64,000 bases of DNA from Diadema setosum. Taxonomy: Eukaryota; Echinodermata; Echinoidea; Diadematoida; Diadematidae. Positions 1 through 10,904 of the stretch are shown here, piece after piece. The stretch lies in contig CM067077.1 of NCBI GenBank assembly GCA_033980235.1, forward strand, positions 2,090,972-2,154,971, given 5' to 3'. The first letter of the stretch is position 1. Each line of letters starts with the position of its first letter. The notes beneath the pieces are model-generated. The model worked only from the letters and a program-made list of their open reading frames with translations, searched no databases and was not told the origin of the DNA. The position numbers were made by a program, and so were the translations under genes.

Positions 1-158
1 GCTAATTTGTACAGGCGGTTTGATTAATTTCATCATTTTATTATCATTCAAAACTTGTCCACTATTTAACATGATTTTCATGAGTTGTGTGTGGTCCTAT
101 ACGTTTGTCCATCACTACATTCTGTTGTTGTTTATTTCCTATCTTTCTAAGCTGAAAG

Positions 159-400
159 CAGGGCCGGCGCAGTGTTTTCAAAAGTGTGTGGGCCCACTTC
201 CGGGTTTCATGAGCTAACAAGCAAAAAAAAAAAAAAAATGGTTTTCAGCTCATCTCTCCCCGTCCACTTCCGGGTTTCTTCAGCTGACAAAAAAGGTCCT
301 CAGTTAGTTCTCTCCCCTCCCATTTCCGGGTGTTATTAGAAAAAAAAAAACACCTAACCTTACCGTCGCCATACTTCAAGATTTCTATGCACCTCCCTGC
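159..400 (+). mobile_element. hAT-like MITE, truncated copy
   Basis: This stretch starts with CAGGGCCGGCGCAG and closely matches the complete element at 46,043-46,449 in the same orientation, including three diverged repeats around CACTTCCGGGTTTC separated by A-tracts. The matching right-hand inverted end is missing, so this copy is truncated on its right. The CAGGG start fits hAT-type termini; that class is inferred from the complete copy. It is non-coding. Confidence 0.6.
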
Positions 401-840
401 TCTCAGGCTCTGGGAATGAATTGAATAAAAAAGGGGGAAAAGATAGAAGCTTATATATTGTATAGTTATCAGAAAATCAATTTTAACAATACAATCCTGT
501 TCTCATATGGTTCTCGAAGAGACCACATCATGAGGAAAATGAAATAAGACCCGCATTGAACACGTGATAATTATGTAGGCCTATAAGAATTAGACCCTAT
601 CTAGGCCTAAATCGTGACAACTCAATGATTTTGGAATTTTCAAAATGAAATGCACTTATTGGATAAATTAGGTTATTAATCAGTGTACAAGATAATAGGT
701 TTACTTGACTTCATGTATTATTCTTATCCATACCAACTCAAGTTTAGTGTGACCCGAATAATTTATTTTTACAGTGGTGTTGTAAGTTTGCTATTTACAT
801 TTCTTTCTTTTTTTTAATCTTCGAGGGACAGTGCTATAAC
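401..840. other. AT-rich intergenic, nothing recognised
   Basis: There is no open frame with protein-like composition and no obvious inverted or tandem repeat. The TAGGCCTA-like words seen here recur elsewhere in the window and look like background of this genome. Confidence 0.5.
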
Positions 841-846
841 ACCGAG

Positions 847-1050
847 GCACGTGTGTGTGTGTGTGTGTGTGTGTACGCATCATACACAAACATTGTGACC
901 GCGAGCTGCGGTAATTGGAGGAGAGAGAGGCCAGAAGACGCGTGGCTCTTTTGGCCTCTCTTCATGCACATGCGCACTGTGAGGAACTGCACATTCGGCA
1001 CTGATAGGAAGCTCTCGTGGCTGGGACATTACGTCAGCTCAGCTGATTTA
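847..1050. repeat. Dispersed repeat with (GT)n tract, inverted partner at 45,048
   Basis: A GT microsatellite (about 849-875) is followed by about 170 bp of unique-looking sequence. The reverse complement of 45,048-45,235 matches it closely by eye, including the stretches ATTGTGACCGCGAGCTGCGG and CTTTTGGCCTCTCT. Both copies end with their GT/CA run in the same relative place. This is a dispersed repeat family present twice in opposite orientation, about 44 kb apart. Methionine-led frames through the GT run are low-complexity artefacts. Confidence 0.75.
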
Positions 1051-1549
1051 GAGACCCAGGGTGGATCTTGCTACCATGATCGTTTTCAATTCTTACAATA
1101 TGTCTATTTTGTTGATTCTTTATCATGGTCAAAAAAAGTGAGTGGTTGCTGATATAAGTGTACACACTAAAAGAAACAAAGGTTCAAATTTGCACACTAT
1201 TCAAGTCCATATAGCAGCACCCTGGGGTGCACATTTGCACCTTTTATTTTGCAAGCAGATTTATTCCTATTACCTATACAAAATATGCAAATATGCAGAC
1301 ATACTCATCAGAGTGTAAGTTTGATCTTACGAGTAAAACCTTGGTACTCATGGTCCAATTTTTTTATTCACAGTGTATTGATGTTTATGGTGCATGTTTG
1401 CACCCTTGGTTAACACAAAACAGTGTGTAAAAATTCGCACCCCTGCAGCTTTAAACCTGTAAGGGTGCAAATTGCTTACTGGCGTGCAAAGTTGTACCCT
1501 ATGGGATGGTTAAAAAAACCTGGGGATGGGCGCACGGAGATTACTGTAC

Positions 1550-2530
1550 TATTAATCGTGTTGAATGCCATCATCAGATACGGACTCTGCCCACGATCCC
1601 TCAAGGAAGGCATCATCCTCCCTTTTCGACTTTTCATAAAGGGAAAGGTAAAGACACAATGGACCCTAAAACACTACCGAAGAATCACACTCACCTCCGT
1701 CTTTAGCAAACTCCTGGAACAATGCATAAAGCCACGCCTCGAAAGACAGCTCACACAGATCATATCGGATGAACTTCAGTTTGGATTTCGCAAGGGATTC
1801 TCCTGTCAACTTACCTCTCTCTCCCTGGAACTCTCCATCGAAATTTACATTGCCGCAAAGAAACCTACCTTCATCGCCTTTCTTGACGCAGAAAAACCCT
1901 TCGACAAAGTGTGACATGATGGGCTTCTAGGAAAACTCAGAGCTGCCCACTTGGATGTTAGCACGTACAATATCCTCCAAGACATGTTATGATGGCAGGA
2001 CAAGCAGAGTATTCTGGCAAGAGAGAACCTCACCACCCTTCCATATCACCCAGGGAGTACGACAAGGTGGAGTCCTATCGCCCTCCCTATATACCCTATT
2101 CATTGATGACCTGAGCAAAGAACTACGTAATAGAAATCTTGGATGCACCTTACTGAACAGATACTCAGGGGTCATCATTTTGGCAGACGACGTAACATTA
2201 TACTGAGCTCTTCACCCAACGAATTTCAGGAGATGCTAAATGTTACACAGACGTATGCAGACAGATGACACAAGATTGACCCTCAAAGAGTGCAATAGTG
2301 GTAACAAACGGGAAAAGATCACACAGCCAAATGCAATGGACAATGAGCGGCACTTCCATCGAACAGAAGACCTCTCATGAGCATCTCGGAATTATGAAAC
2401 CTAGAACCCGGCTCGACCCAACAGAAACTATCACTAGCTGCAAAAGGGCTCAAAACTTTTATGCCCTCTCTGGAGTCAGAGCCCACACTTTAGGTCTTAT
2501 CCCCACATTTATATCAGCACACGTCTTATG
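1550..2530 (+). pseudogene. Non-LTR retrotransposon reverse transcriptase, decayed, 5' duplicate
   Basis: The frames encode a decayed non-LTR reverse transcriptase: YRRITLTSVFSKLLE, then QFGFRKGFSCQ, then a palm-type FLDAEKPFDKV, and further on GVRQGGVLSPSLY followed by LFIDDL and LADDVTL. The YADD catalytic box appears as LADD. The frame is broken by a TGA directly after FDKV, where the family usually has tryptophan, and by frameshifts near 1,985 and 2,205. About 920 bp here is repeated at 2,553-3,480 in direct orientation. The domain style resembles CR1/Jockey-like elements; the clade is not resolved. It cannot encode active enzyme. Confidence 0.8.
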
Positions 2531-2552
2531 GAATACATTCTGCCACCTCCGC

Positions 2553-4560
2553 GTATTGAATGCCATCATCAGATACGGACTCTGCCCACAATCCCTCAAG
2601 GAAGGCATCATCCTCCCTTCTCATATAAAGGGAAAGGTATAAAGACACAATGGACCATAAAAAACTACCGAAGAATCACACTCACCTCCGTCTTTAGCAA
2701 ACTCCTGGAACAATGCATAAAGCCACGCCTCGAAAGACAGCTCACAACACAGATCATATCGGATAAACTTCAGTTTGGATTTCGCAAGGGATTCTCCTGT
2801 CAACTTACCTCTCTCTCCCTGGAACTCCCCATCGAAATTAACAATGCCGCAAAGAAACCTACCTTCATCGCCTTTCTTGACGTAGAAAAACCCTTCGACA
2901 AAGTGTGACATGATTATGAGGGGCTTCTAGGAAAACTCAGAGCTGCCCACTTGGATGTTAGCACGTACAGTATCGTCCAAGACATGTATGATGGCAGGAC
3001 AAGCAGAGTATTCTGGCAAGAGAGAACCTCACCACCCTTCCATATCACCCAGGGAGTACGACAAGGTGGAGTCCTATCGCCCTCCCTATATGCCCTATTC
3101 CTTGATGACCTGAGCAAAGAACTACGTAATAGAAATCTTGGATGCACCTTCCTGAACAGATACTCAGGGGTCATCATTTTGGCAGACGACGTCGCATTAC
3201 TGAGCTCTTCACCCAACGAACTTCGGGAGATGCTTAATGTTACACAGACGTATGCATGCAGACAGGCGGCACTACAAGATTGACCCCTCAAAGAGCGCAA
3301 TAGTGGTAACAAACGGGAAAAGATCAGACAGTCAAATGCAATGGACAATGAGCGGCACTTCCATAGTACAGAAGACCTCCCATGAGCATCTCGGAATTAT
3401 GAAATCTAGAACCCGGCTCGACCCAGTAACAGACATCTTACATATTGCAAAACTGAGGACTCAAAACCTTTTATGCCCTCTCTGGAGTTGGAGCCCACAC
3501 CGTAGGTCCTATTCCCACACTATCCGCACACTTATGGAATACTTTCTGCCTCCCCGCATGCTTTATGGAGTTTCCATATACCACCTAACAAAAAGCATGA
3601 TAGCCAAACTCGATCAGACGCAAACACATCTTTTCAAACGGATCATCGGTCTACCCCTGTCTGCTGCAGATGAAAGTATATATCTCCTCACCGGCCTACA
3701 ACCAATATCACGAGGTATTGATCATGAAACACTCTTACTGCTTGGCCAAACCCTCAACATGGACCACACAAGGTTTGAGTGGCGTTCCTTTCTCCGCATA
3801 GCAGTAAGCTGCAACACCCCAATCATCTCTACTCTGAAGACCACCTTATCTAATACAACCTATACCCAAACTCAATGACCTCTTGAACCGTTTCATGCCA
3901 TATCCCCGCTGGAAGCGCCTCATAAGAAATGTGATCTCTACAGCAACACATAAGGACTTCACAAAAAAGATTAACCTCATACCCTCACTTGAATTTTGGA
4001 CACACTAGAATCACATTAACCCGATGATTCTCTACCCCACAAATCCTCCATCCCATATCATCCGTCAGGCCCTGACAGCAAGAGCTCAACTCTTAACATC
4101 CACATGTGTCATGTACCTACTACAAACAAGACTCCTCAAGATAAAGAAGCAGATGGCCCCACATGCATCCTATGCAATGAGGAAGATGAAACCACCGTAC
4201 ACTTGTGTCTACCTGCCGTCACACCACTGGAATCCGCCATTGATTTATTAAACAGAACAGAAAGTGCGCCTGCTGAAATATCCCTTTCCTTCCAATAACA
4301 CCCAGACTGCGCTCCAGTTTACATGCACCACACTCTTACCATATAACCTCCCAAAGTCTGCCAATGACAAAGTCCTGCTATGCTCCCTTCACATTATGCA
4401 AACTCCATATTAACGATTGAACTGCAATCTTTCCAACCCTGTCCCCTGATATCACCTATCTAAACAGGAAGGTACCTACTCCTGAACACCTCTCTACCAT
4501 CCACGCTCGTCAATCTCCGACATAAACGGAGGGAGGAAAAGAAGAAGAAGAAGGTTGTAT
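2553..4560 (+). pseudogene. Non-LTR retrotransposon reverse transcriptase, decayed, 3' duplicate with tail
   Basis: This second copy of the reverse transcriptase segment carries the same TGA after FDKV, then GVRQGGVLSPSLY and LADDVALL. A C-terminal region follows, with RIIGLPLSAADES and LLTGLQPIS (about 3,237-3,878). Near 4,160-4,230 is a degraded Cys-Cys-His-Cys-like motif (CILCNEEDE followed by a His/Cys pair). The 3' end carries a GGAGGGAGGAAAAGAAGAAG tail at about 4,525-4,550, typical of a simple-repeat 3' terminus. Several frameshifts break it. The left boundary of the large tandem array (about 3,405) lies inside it. Confidence 0.8.
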
Positions 4561-4612
4561 GGCGACAATTTGGGGGTTCAAATTTAAACCCGTATTTCTT
4601 AGTGTGTATATA

Positions 4613-5156
4613 TTAAAAAAAAATCGTTTGATCACGTTACTGTCTTGTGACATTTTCTTTTCCATTCATCATTCTTCTTTAGTAAATCTAATTGCATTAA
4701 AAAGAAATTTAGTACATAAAGGAACAAAACACCTATAGTATTTACAACTCTTTCTGATATGAATATGAAGAATGAGGCAAACTTCATGCGGATGAGGAAC
4801 TGACGAAAGAAGGCGATTCTGTGAGAATGTTAGAGTGATCATGTGAGCTGTGTGTTGTAATCCCATCTCTCTACAACCAAAATTTGTCAGTCCTCATATT
4901 AATGTTTTCTAACAGCCCCATTGCGTTCAAATATTGCTAATAATAATAATATCAGTTATCGTTTTCTGGATCTTACAATGCCGTCTTGATAGTTTTCTCC
5001 TTTTTTCCTTTCACTCTTAATTTTCTCAATATTCTGTGACAAATGACAAATGTATTCGCAATGATAATAATCATAATGCTAATGATAATAATGTTTATTT
5101 CTATTTCTTTTTTAGCTAGCATAGAAATGGAGCACAACATTGCTAACACATTTTGA
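4613..5156. other. Non-coding 5' flank of the double-BTB gene, copy 1
   Basis: AT-rich sequence with runs of AATAAT/GATAAT. It is conserved in copies 2 and 3, where it carries shared differences from copy 1 (for example CTTAATTATTTTC against CTTGATAGTTTTC here). No gene was recognised. Confidence 0.5.
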
Positions 5157-5601
5157 GTGTTTTACAAAGGCTTCCCAATGTCATTGACACATTACAGAAA
5201 AAGAAAGAAAGAAGGAAGTAAAGAAAGAAAAAGAGAAAGCAAAAAGGAAGAAAATCATAAGATGTCTGAGCGTGTCTTGGTGCCGCAGTTGGTATCAGGT
5301 GCTCACACATTCACCTTGACTCTGTATACATGGTATAAAGGGCAATTTCATTTATGATCCTGATTACTGAAGCCCGGAAAATAGAATATCTGAGTGCACG
5401 CTAACATAAAGTTGCATGGCTTTGAACGCAGTGCTGCCTGACACGCCCTATATGTATTACAAAAGCGTCCCGATGTGCCGTGGTCACATGCTGGACAAGA
5501 AAATAGGAAAAGAGATCGAAAGTAAAGAGAGAAATGCTACATTGTTGCTGCGGTTGGCATCGGGTATAAACAACCCATTCTGCTTACTCACATGTTGCTA
5601 A
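5157..5601 (+). repeat. Degenerate direct duplication upstream of the double-BTB gene, copy 1
   Basis: Two segments about 260 bp apart share a pattern: TTTTACAAAGGCTTCCCAATG resembles TATTACAAAAGCGTCCCGATG, each followed by an A/G-rich stretch and then a GCNG(C)GGTTGGTATCAGGT-like word. Short open frames of 66 and 61 residues run through the two halves and persist in the other array copies, but they match nothing I recognise. Persistence is explained by recent duplication, so I read this as a non-coding repeat. Equivalents lie at 13,801-14,245 and 30,930-31,374. Confidence 0.4.
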
Positions 5602-5820
5602 GAGCCAGTTGCTATACTATAGTCTGATATTAAATGTGTGGTATGCTTGCCAAAATGAGACAATACCACCGAAACCTGAATGACGTTGTATGTATAGGAT
5701 CTAAAAATCTACGAGACATCCAATATCTGGCGCTTTTGAAGTCGCTTTTAGCTAGGATGCCCTCATAATCAAGAATCAGTCGTGTTTGGAGCTTCGTACC
5801 AGAGGTGAGAAATACAAACA

Positions 5821-6834
5821 ATGGCGTCTTATGTAGGACTGAATGTTGGCGGCACAATTTACGAAACATCCGAAATGACTCTTACCAGTCAACCTGAAAG
5901 TTTCTTCACCTCGCTATTGAGTGGCAATCATAGCAGTGCCATCAGAGATGAACGGGGGAACTACAGAATTGATCGTGATGGTGACATATTCCGATACATT
6001 CTCAATTACCTGCGTGATAACAAGCTCATTCTACCAGAAGGTTTCAACAAGCTCGCCTTACTCGAGCGCGAAGCGGATTTCTACCAGCTCCAATCACTCA
6101 AAACTGACATCCAGACCTTGAGAGTGGGAAAGCGCAGTGACCCTATTTCTTTAAACGTTTCTGGAACGACTTACACAACAACAAGGGAAGTTCTTTCCCA
6201 TGAGCCCAAGTCAGTTTTCCAACAGATTCTGGATTACCAGGCCACTCCAGTGAACGGTCAATACTTAATACCAGGTGACGGAGCACTCTTCAACCTCATA
6301 TTGGAATATCTCCGGTTTGGAGCTCTCGTTCCATATACCTCTTCGGATGGATGGGAGTCGCTAAAAAATGAAGCAAGATTTCTGAAGCTTGAGGTTCTTC
6401 TGGCGCACATCGCAATCCGTCAGATGTTAGCATCAGATGAAACACCCCTTAAGGGACTGGCAATGTTTGCCAGACGGGACGACTTCGTGTTGTACGCAAG
6501 GGATCGATCAATTTTGAAGAGTTTAGCTACAATGCTGCTAACGAAAGACCCGTTTCCAGAGAGGATCATCTATCGATACAGCAGCAGAATTTCTATCTTC
6601 GTCATGGTAATTTCTCTGGACAGGTCTCAGGCAGGAGAACCTGTTTCTACACCGGCAACCGAGGCGGATCCTAGTCACATCAGCCGATACCCTGCAAATA
6701 GAGAAGACATGATCGCACTCCTCTCTGTTCTCGTTGGCATGGAAACCCATCGAAAAGTTTTCCCTTCTTCGTACCTTGGGTTGTTTTGCATTCCAAGCGA
6801 CATAGTTAGTAGTAAGCTTAAGGAGATATTTTAA
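5821..6834 (+). CDS. Double BTB/T1 (KCTD-like) protein, copy 1
   Basis: A 337-residue intronless frame. Residues about 5-99 form a first BTB/T1 domain (LNVGGTIYET start, then YRIDRDGDIFRYILNYLR, then the LLEREADFYQL helix). Residues about 108-200 form a second (LNVSGTTYTTTR, GALFNLILEYLR, LKNEARFLKLEVLL). The remaining 137 residues resemble a KCTD C-terminal domain but are not assigned. T1-type BTB domains assemble into oligomers, and many KCTD proteins are cullin-3 ubiquitin ligase adaptors; that role is family knowledge and unproven here. Two T1 domains in one chain is uncommon. The start is supported by a favourable context (ACAATGG) and by the domain beginning six residues later. A candidate AATAAA lies at 7,625. 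Variant residues among copies: S17, T99, V329 here. Confidence 0.85.
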   Translation: MASYVGLNVGGTIYETSEMTLTSQPESFFTSLLSGNHSSAIRDERGNYRIDRDGDIFRYILNYLRDNKLILPEGFNKLALLEREADFYQLQSLKTDIQTLRVGKRSDPISLNVSGTTYTTTREVLSHEPKSVFQQILDYQATPVNGQYLIPGDGALFNLILEYLRFGALVPYTSSDGWESLKNEARFLKLEVLLAHIAIRQMLASDETPLKGLAMFARRDDFVLYARDRSILKSLATMLLTKDPFPERIIYRYSSRISIFVMVISLDRSQAGEPVSTPATEADPSHISRYPANREDMIALLSVLVGMETHRKVFPSSYLGLFCIPSDIVSSKLKEIF

Positions 6835-7066
6835 GCTTTGGCTGTAGAGCTTAGCAGTAGTATCTTCATCCACATCCATACTGTTTAATACTGTGATGGA
6901 GTGATGTACTTGAGGTTTGATGAGTACATTCTATAACCAAATTCTACAAGTATTATACTCCGCTTGGCGCCAGCTATTATTGTCAGCATTTTATAACGTT
7001 TAATTTCTCAAAAGGATTGGTGACTAGAAGTGCTTCATGGCGAAGTTGAAGTGTATATAGGGCGAT

Positions 7067-7252
7067 GTGAGTCAAAAAATCCACAATTTAGAGGGTAGAG
7101 TGAACAGGGATAATTATAATGTCCGCCCATGTCTGATTAAAGCAACTTGGGAAGAGTTCATAGCATTAGTTGTCGATCATTTTTACAAAGAAAACAAGTT
7201 GCGTTTGTGCGCCAGGGATTTTGACAAAAGTTCTGAGTGGATAATGTCCTAA
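7067..7252 (+). CDS. Small open frame downstream of double-BTB gene, copy 1
   Basis: A 61-residue frame with mixed, protein-like composition. The same frame is intact in copies 2 and 3, with one substitution (Leu to Phe) in copy 2. It has no recognised family. It lies between the double-BTB stop and a candidate polyadenylation signal at 7,625, so it may be part of that gene's 3' UTR. Conservation may only reflect recent duplication. Confidence 0.15.
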   Translation: MSQKIHNLEGRVNRDNYNVRPCLIKATWEEFIALVVDHFYKENKLRLCARDFDKSSEWIMS

Positions 7253-7835
7253 ACAACACGATTGTTATTATGATTGTTATTATGATTGTTTTCGTTTTAA
7301 ATCAGCGAGAGCACAGTGTTATCGTCGTAGTACGTCTGAATCTATCACAGCACTTGTGGGTGGAGAATGGTGTCTAACTAGATTTCGGTAAATGTATCAT
7401 AGGGATGCTACGAACAGAAAAAACAAATGTTGTTAAAATTTCTAATCATCCATTTTCACGCTCCTCTGCCACCGCCGTCTATTTCTTCTTCACTTTCCTA
7501 TTCTTCGAATTCTTTATTTGCTATTTCATGTACACGTTTCTGTCTGATATTATTTCTTATTTCCAGCGTACATACCTTTTTTCTGTGTTGTAAACGTAAG
7601 GCCAAAACAGTGGTGTCTGATGTAAATAAAAAAATCATGTTAAAGTTGTTGATGTTGAAGGGCAGAATAGTTTAATGTGAGATTCTGATACAATGTCATG
7701 TACGTACTGTAGATATGCTGAGTATAGGGTGATTAAGTTCTAATAACATGTAAATATTGCTGATAGATTTACAGTGTATCACTTTTTGCCATCTTTCTCC
7801 TTTCTATGTGTGATAATACATAGTTTTTGTTTTGT
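7253..7835. other. 3' flank of double-BTB gene, copy 1
   Basis: Non-coding. It contains short TGATTGTTATTA repeats and a candidate polyadenylation signal AATAAA at 7,625-7,630, about 790 bp after the stop codon. No other feature was seen. Confidence 0.4.
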
Positions 7836-8445
7836 CTCCGCCTCGAATTGACGTCGGAGGAATTATGTTTTTGGGCTGTTTCTGTCCGTAATCAATTTTT
7901 GTAAACAACGTTACTAAAAAACTTGTCGAGGTATCCTAATGAAACTTATCATGTATAATTATGTATGAGCGGGTGAAGTTGTGCCTATCAACCTTTGGGT
8001 GTACATACTCATGGTCAAAGGTCAAGGTCAAATGCTCAAAATTTCACTATTTCCCATAATGCAGGGAGGTGAGACGAAACATAATCTATGCAATGCCTGA
8101 AGGTATTTTCTTGAAACTTATCTAGTGTATGCACGTCATGTGCTACCCAATAGAGAGAGTTTCGGGCTATGATGTCAAAGTTCAATATTGAACTAATTGT
8201 ATGTTAAAATTTGAATTTTTCCTCATAACATCTCGGAAATGATTCAAGGTATGGAAATGACTACATGTGCATGTACTGACTGGCAGTGATTATCTTGGGG
8301 ATTTGGGGGTCATGGGTCAAAATTTAAGGACATCTCCTCAGAATTTCACTATTTCCCTCATTGAATATCAATGCAATGCCGGCAGGATTTTTCTTGAAAC
8401 TTCGTGTATACAAGTATTACCCAATAGAGATTGGCTGCAAGAGGT
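7836..8445 (+). repeat. AGGTCA-rich dispersed element (short type), copy 1
   Basis: It opens with GGAGGAATTATGTTTTTGGG, the same start as the longer element at 10,905 (GGAGGCATTATGTTTTCGGG). It continues with phrases shared with that family: CTTGAAACTT, ACTATTTCCC, TGGTCAAAGGTCAAGGTCAA (about 8,011-8,030) and GATTATCTTGGGGATTTGGG. It is an old member of a repeat family that occurs nine times in this window counting both types. Short frames inside it are not genes. Confidence 0.6.
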
Positions 8446-9868
8446 AGAGAGGTTTTTCGATCGTCGTTTCGTCATTTTTCGCTGATGAAGACAGTTTTGG
8501 GCTTCGAAGATTGCTTCCTGAAGTTGAATCGCGCCTGGACCTCAGAGCTTTTCTCTCACGTGATAATTAGCGAATCTGATGATGACGTCCCTTGGCTGCG
8601 ATTTCCTTTCGTTCGAGGCCGAGGTGGCGGCAGACGCCGACTGTTCAAAAGAAGGGGTCCTAATCGAAGAGAACGGTCGATGTCATCGTCATGTAGTTCG
8701 ATTCGATCTGAGCCAACCATGGCCAACCCCCTGGCATATTGGTTTGATGATGAAGTCGGTGCTTCCGTCTTTCTTCTCCTGTTTCCCAGCAAAGATGAGG
8801 CAGTTTCTCCTTAAATATTGTTCTGCCGCACCCATGGTGGTTTCGAATATCACGCACGGCTGCTTCCATGCCAGGGACGCTATTTTCTCCCCCCCCCCCT
8901 TTTTTTTTCGCGGCTTTCAATGTCGAATTCCAGGGGTTGATGAACTTCCTCACATAACATGGCAGCCTGGATCCTCATTTTAAGCAGCCTATGTTTTAAG
9001 GCATTGACGGGCTCTTTGTATATAAGGTACCAGTAGATTGCTGGTCTATATGTGTTCGGCAGAGCAATACTTCACACACGTTTATACATTACGGCGGCTA
9101 GATCAAATAATTAGTGTATGTGAATGTTCACTTTCTTTGTTACTCTTATTGAATTGTTCGAAACTCACAAGACTGGTTTAAAATTATGTTGACGAATATA
9201 CCCCAAAGTTCTGATGCATTTGATGTTGGTTGAAATAGCCGCTTAAGGTGTGACATCATGCAGATAGCACTCAAAGAGGCATACTTTGAGGTAATATATT
9301 GGTATACTGTAGTCTGGAGAGCATCATGATTTTATTTTTCTTCATGTTATAGCACTATAGTGAATTTCTGCTACAGGCCATATAATTATACTAATATTGA
9401 GAAGTACAAAAATGGTATATTGAAAAATAATAGAATGTGTGTCGGATGTTGGGCGATGATATGACCACAATAAACGATAGTATTTTATATCTTACAGATG
9501 CCTCAAAATAGCAATCTCATGATATTTTCAGACAGTCCGATTCAAATGAAGTTTCCTCACAGGACTATAGTTTGAAACTATTGGAGCTATGGAAGAATGT
9601 GCATTTTACAGGGATTGTACTCCTTTAAAAGTGATGTCCTTCGGGGTGATTTTGAAAGATTACCTATAGTGTTGATATAAGGCATGCAAAAGTTTCAGCA
9701 GATTTATATGTTTTAGTTAAGAAACTGATATGCTTGTATCGTTGAAATAGACACAGCTTCTTGACATAGGCTAACCAATAAAAGGTCAAAGTGACATAAA
9801 GTACAGAAAGTGAAGGAAACTTGTGCACGTACATGAGCATGATAGAAAGAATATTCCAAGGACTTAGT
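8446..9868. other. Unassigned part of unit, copy 1
   Basis: A GC-rich patch (8,450-8,990) holds overlapping Arg/Ser-rich short frames that I do not accept as genes, plus a C/T homopolymer run at about 8,890-8,909. Downstream is AT-rich sequence. A TATATAAGG word at about 9,020 could be a TATA box, but no transcript start or gene follows it. The region recurs in copies 2 (split by a retrotransposon at 17,401) and 3. Confidence 0.4.
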
Positions 9869-10025
9869 CCAGGGGCCTGTTTCATAAAACTTTTCATCAG
9901 TGACAACTTGTCATAGATTGGAAAAGCTACGGAAATCCTTGCAGCTGATTGGCTGAGAACAAATTTGTCATAGAAACGTGGCAGTTGTCACTGATAACAA
10001 GTTCTGTGAAAAGGGCCGGCTCCTG
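9869..10025. mobile_element. 155-bp MITE with inverted ends, copy 1
   Basis: The left end has CCAGGGGCCTGTTTCATAAA and CATCAGTGACAACTTG. The right end is its approximate inverse, TTGTCACTGATAACAAG and AAAAGGGCCGGCTCCTGG. There is no coding capacity. The same element is at 26,994 in copy 2. In copy 3 it is split by an LTR retrotransposon, and a diverged relative near 46,000 is split by another MITE. Confidence 0.65.
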
Positions 10026-10904
10026 GGAGTTTGCTTCACTTCTCTTTCACTTTATATGATCATTTTGGTTTAGAGTTTACAACCCATTTATATCAGTGAT
10101 TATGCGTAAACAAAAGCTGCAGACAATGGAAACATGCTATAACAAGTTTAGTTCATTGGGACAATACACATTGCTCTTTTATATCAAGTTTCTTTTTCTA
10201 TTGAGGCATAGCAAAAGAAAACATTATAATAGATAAAAAGCTGAAAAGAGAGCATTTATCTTGTTTTTGTACGGTTTTGTTTTATCAGAGTTCTAATAGC
10301 GAGGTTCAACTGTTTATTCCCAGATTAAATGTATATATAACAAGATATCAGTCTAGTTGTGAAATTTCTTCTGAAATTTCTTTTGAAATTTTCTTCTGAA
10401 ATTAGCATTTGTGTTAGTGTAAACCGTATTGTGTTACCAATCTTCTCTGTATGCATTATTCGAAAAGTAATTCGCTTGACTAACAAACTAAGTACTGTTT
10501 TCATTTGTTTAATGCTGTATCATATCTGCCATATGTAGTTGTCAGCTAATGTTACTTATGTGATAAGTACTTGTTTGTGGAAACTTTGTTCTCTAATAAA
10601 ACACAATTAATAGCAAAAATGCCACATTTCCATCTTTTTTTTTAATGTCAAACACGTTTCATTGTTGCTTTATTACTAGTTTATGAAGAGAGCTATTCCA
10701 AAATGATATTATGCTAAGTCTGCTGTGCTTGTCAGAAATGAAGTTGTTTAAATATCTGTACATAGTATATAACAAGATATTATGGTTAATGTAAGTTTGA
10801 AGTAAAATATCTTGCCGGATGTTGCACGAAACTCCAAAACTTTGAAGCTGCATTTAAGAAAGATATAAGGGCTTTCCATTATAATTATTACTTCTGTTTT
10901 TATT
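10026..10904. other. AT-rich non-coding part of unit, copy 1
   Basis: No gene recognised. A short direct repeat of a GAAATTTCTTCTGAAATTTC-like word lies near 10,360-10,400. The region is conserved in copy 2 (27,152-28,030) and more diverged in copy 3 (42,431-43,285). Confidence 0.4.

Larger units (their letters stand above)
1159..4612. mobile_element. DNA element with inverted ends, interrupted by the reverse transcriptase remnant
   Basis: The left end (about 1,159-1,195) contains TACACACTAAAAG and AGGTTCAAATTTG. The right end (about 4,572-4,612) is its approximate inverse, with TTCAAATTTAAACCC and CTTAGTGTGTATA. Between the left end and 1,500 are several TGCACC/GGTGCA words in both orientations. 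The non-LTR remnant at 1,550-4,560 sits between the ends, suggesting it inserted into an older element. The right end alone recurs in array copies 2 and 3 at about 13,220-13,262 and 30,350-30,390. The TIR match is imperfect and the superfamily is not assigned. Confidence 0.4.

Noticed and set aside
853..1152. 99-residue frame starting in the GT run
   Set aside because: It begins in a microsatellite, and its inverted copy at 45,048 has no matching frame.
8431..8814. 127-residue Arg/Ser-rich frame (also 17,080 and 34,203)
   Set aside because: Overlapping frames in both directions have similar length, no family is recognised, and conservation among copies follows from recent duplication.
9014..9060. 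TATATAAGG as a core promoter
   Set aside because: No gene or transcript start follows, and a single TATA-like word in AT-rich DNA is weak evidence.
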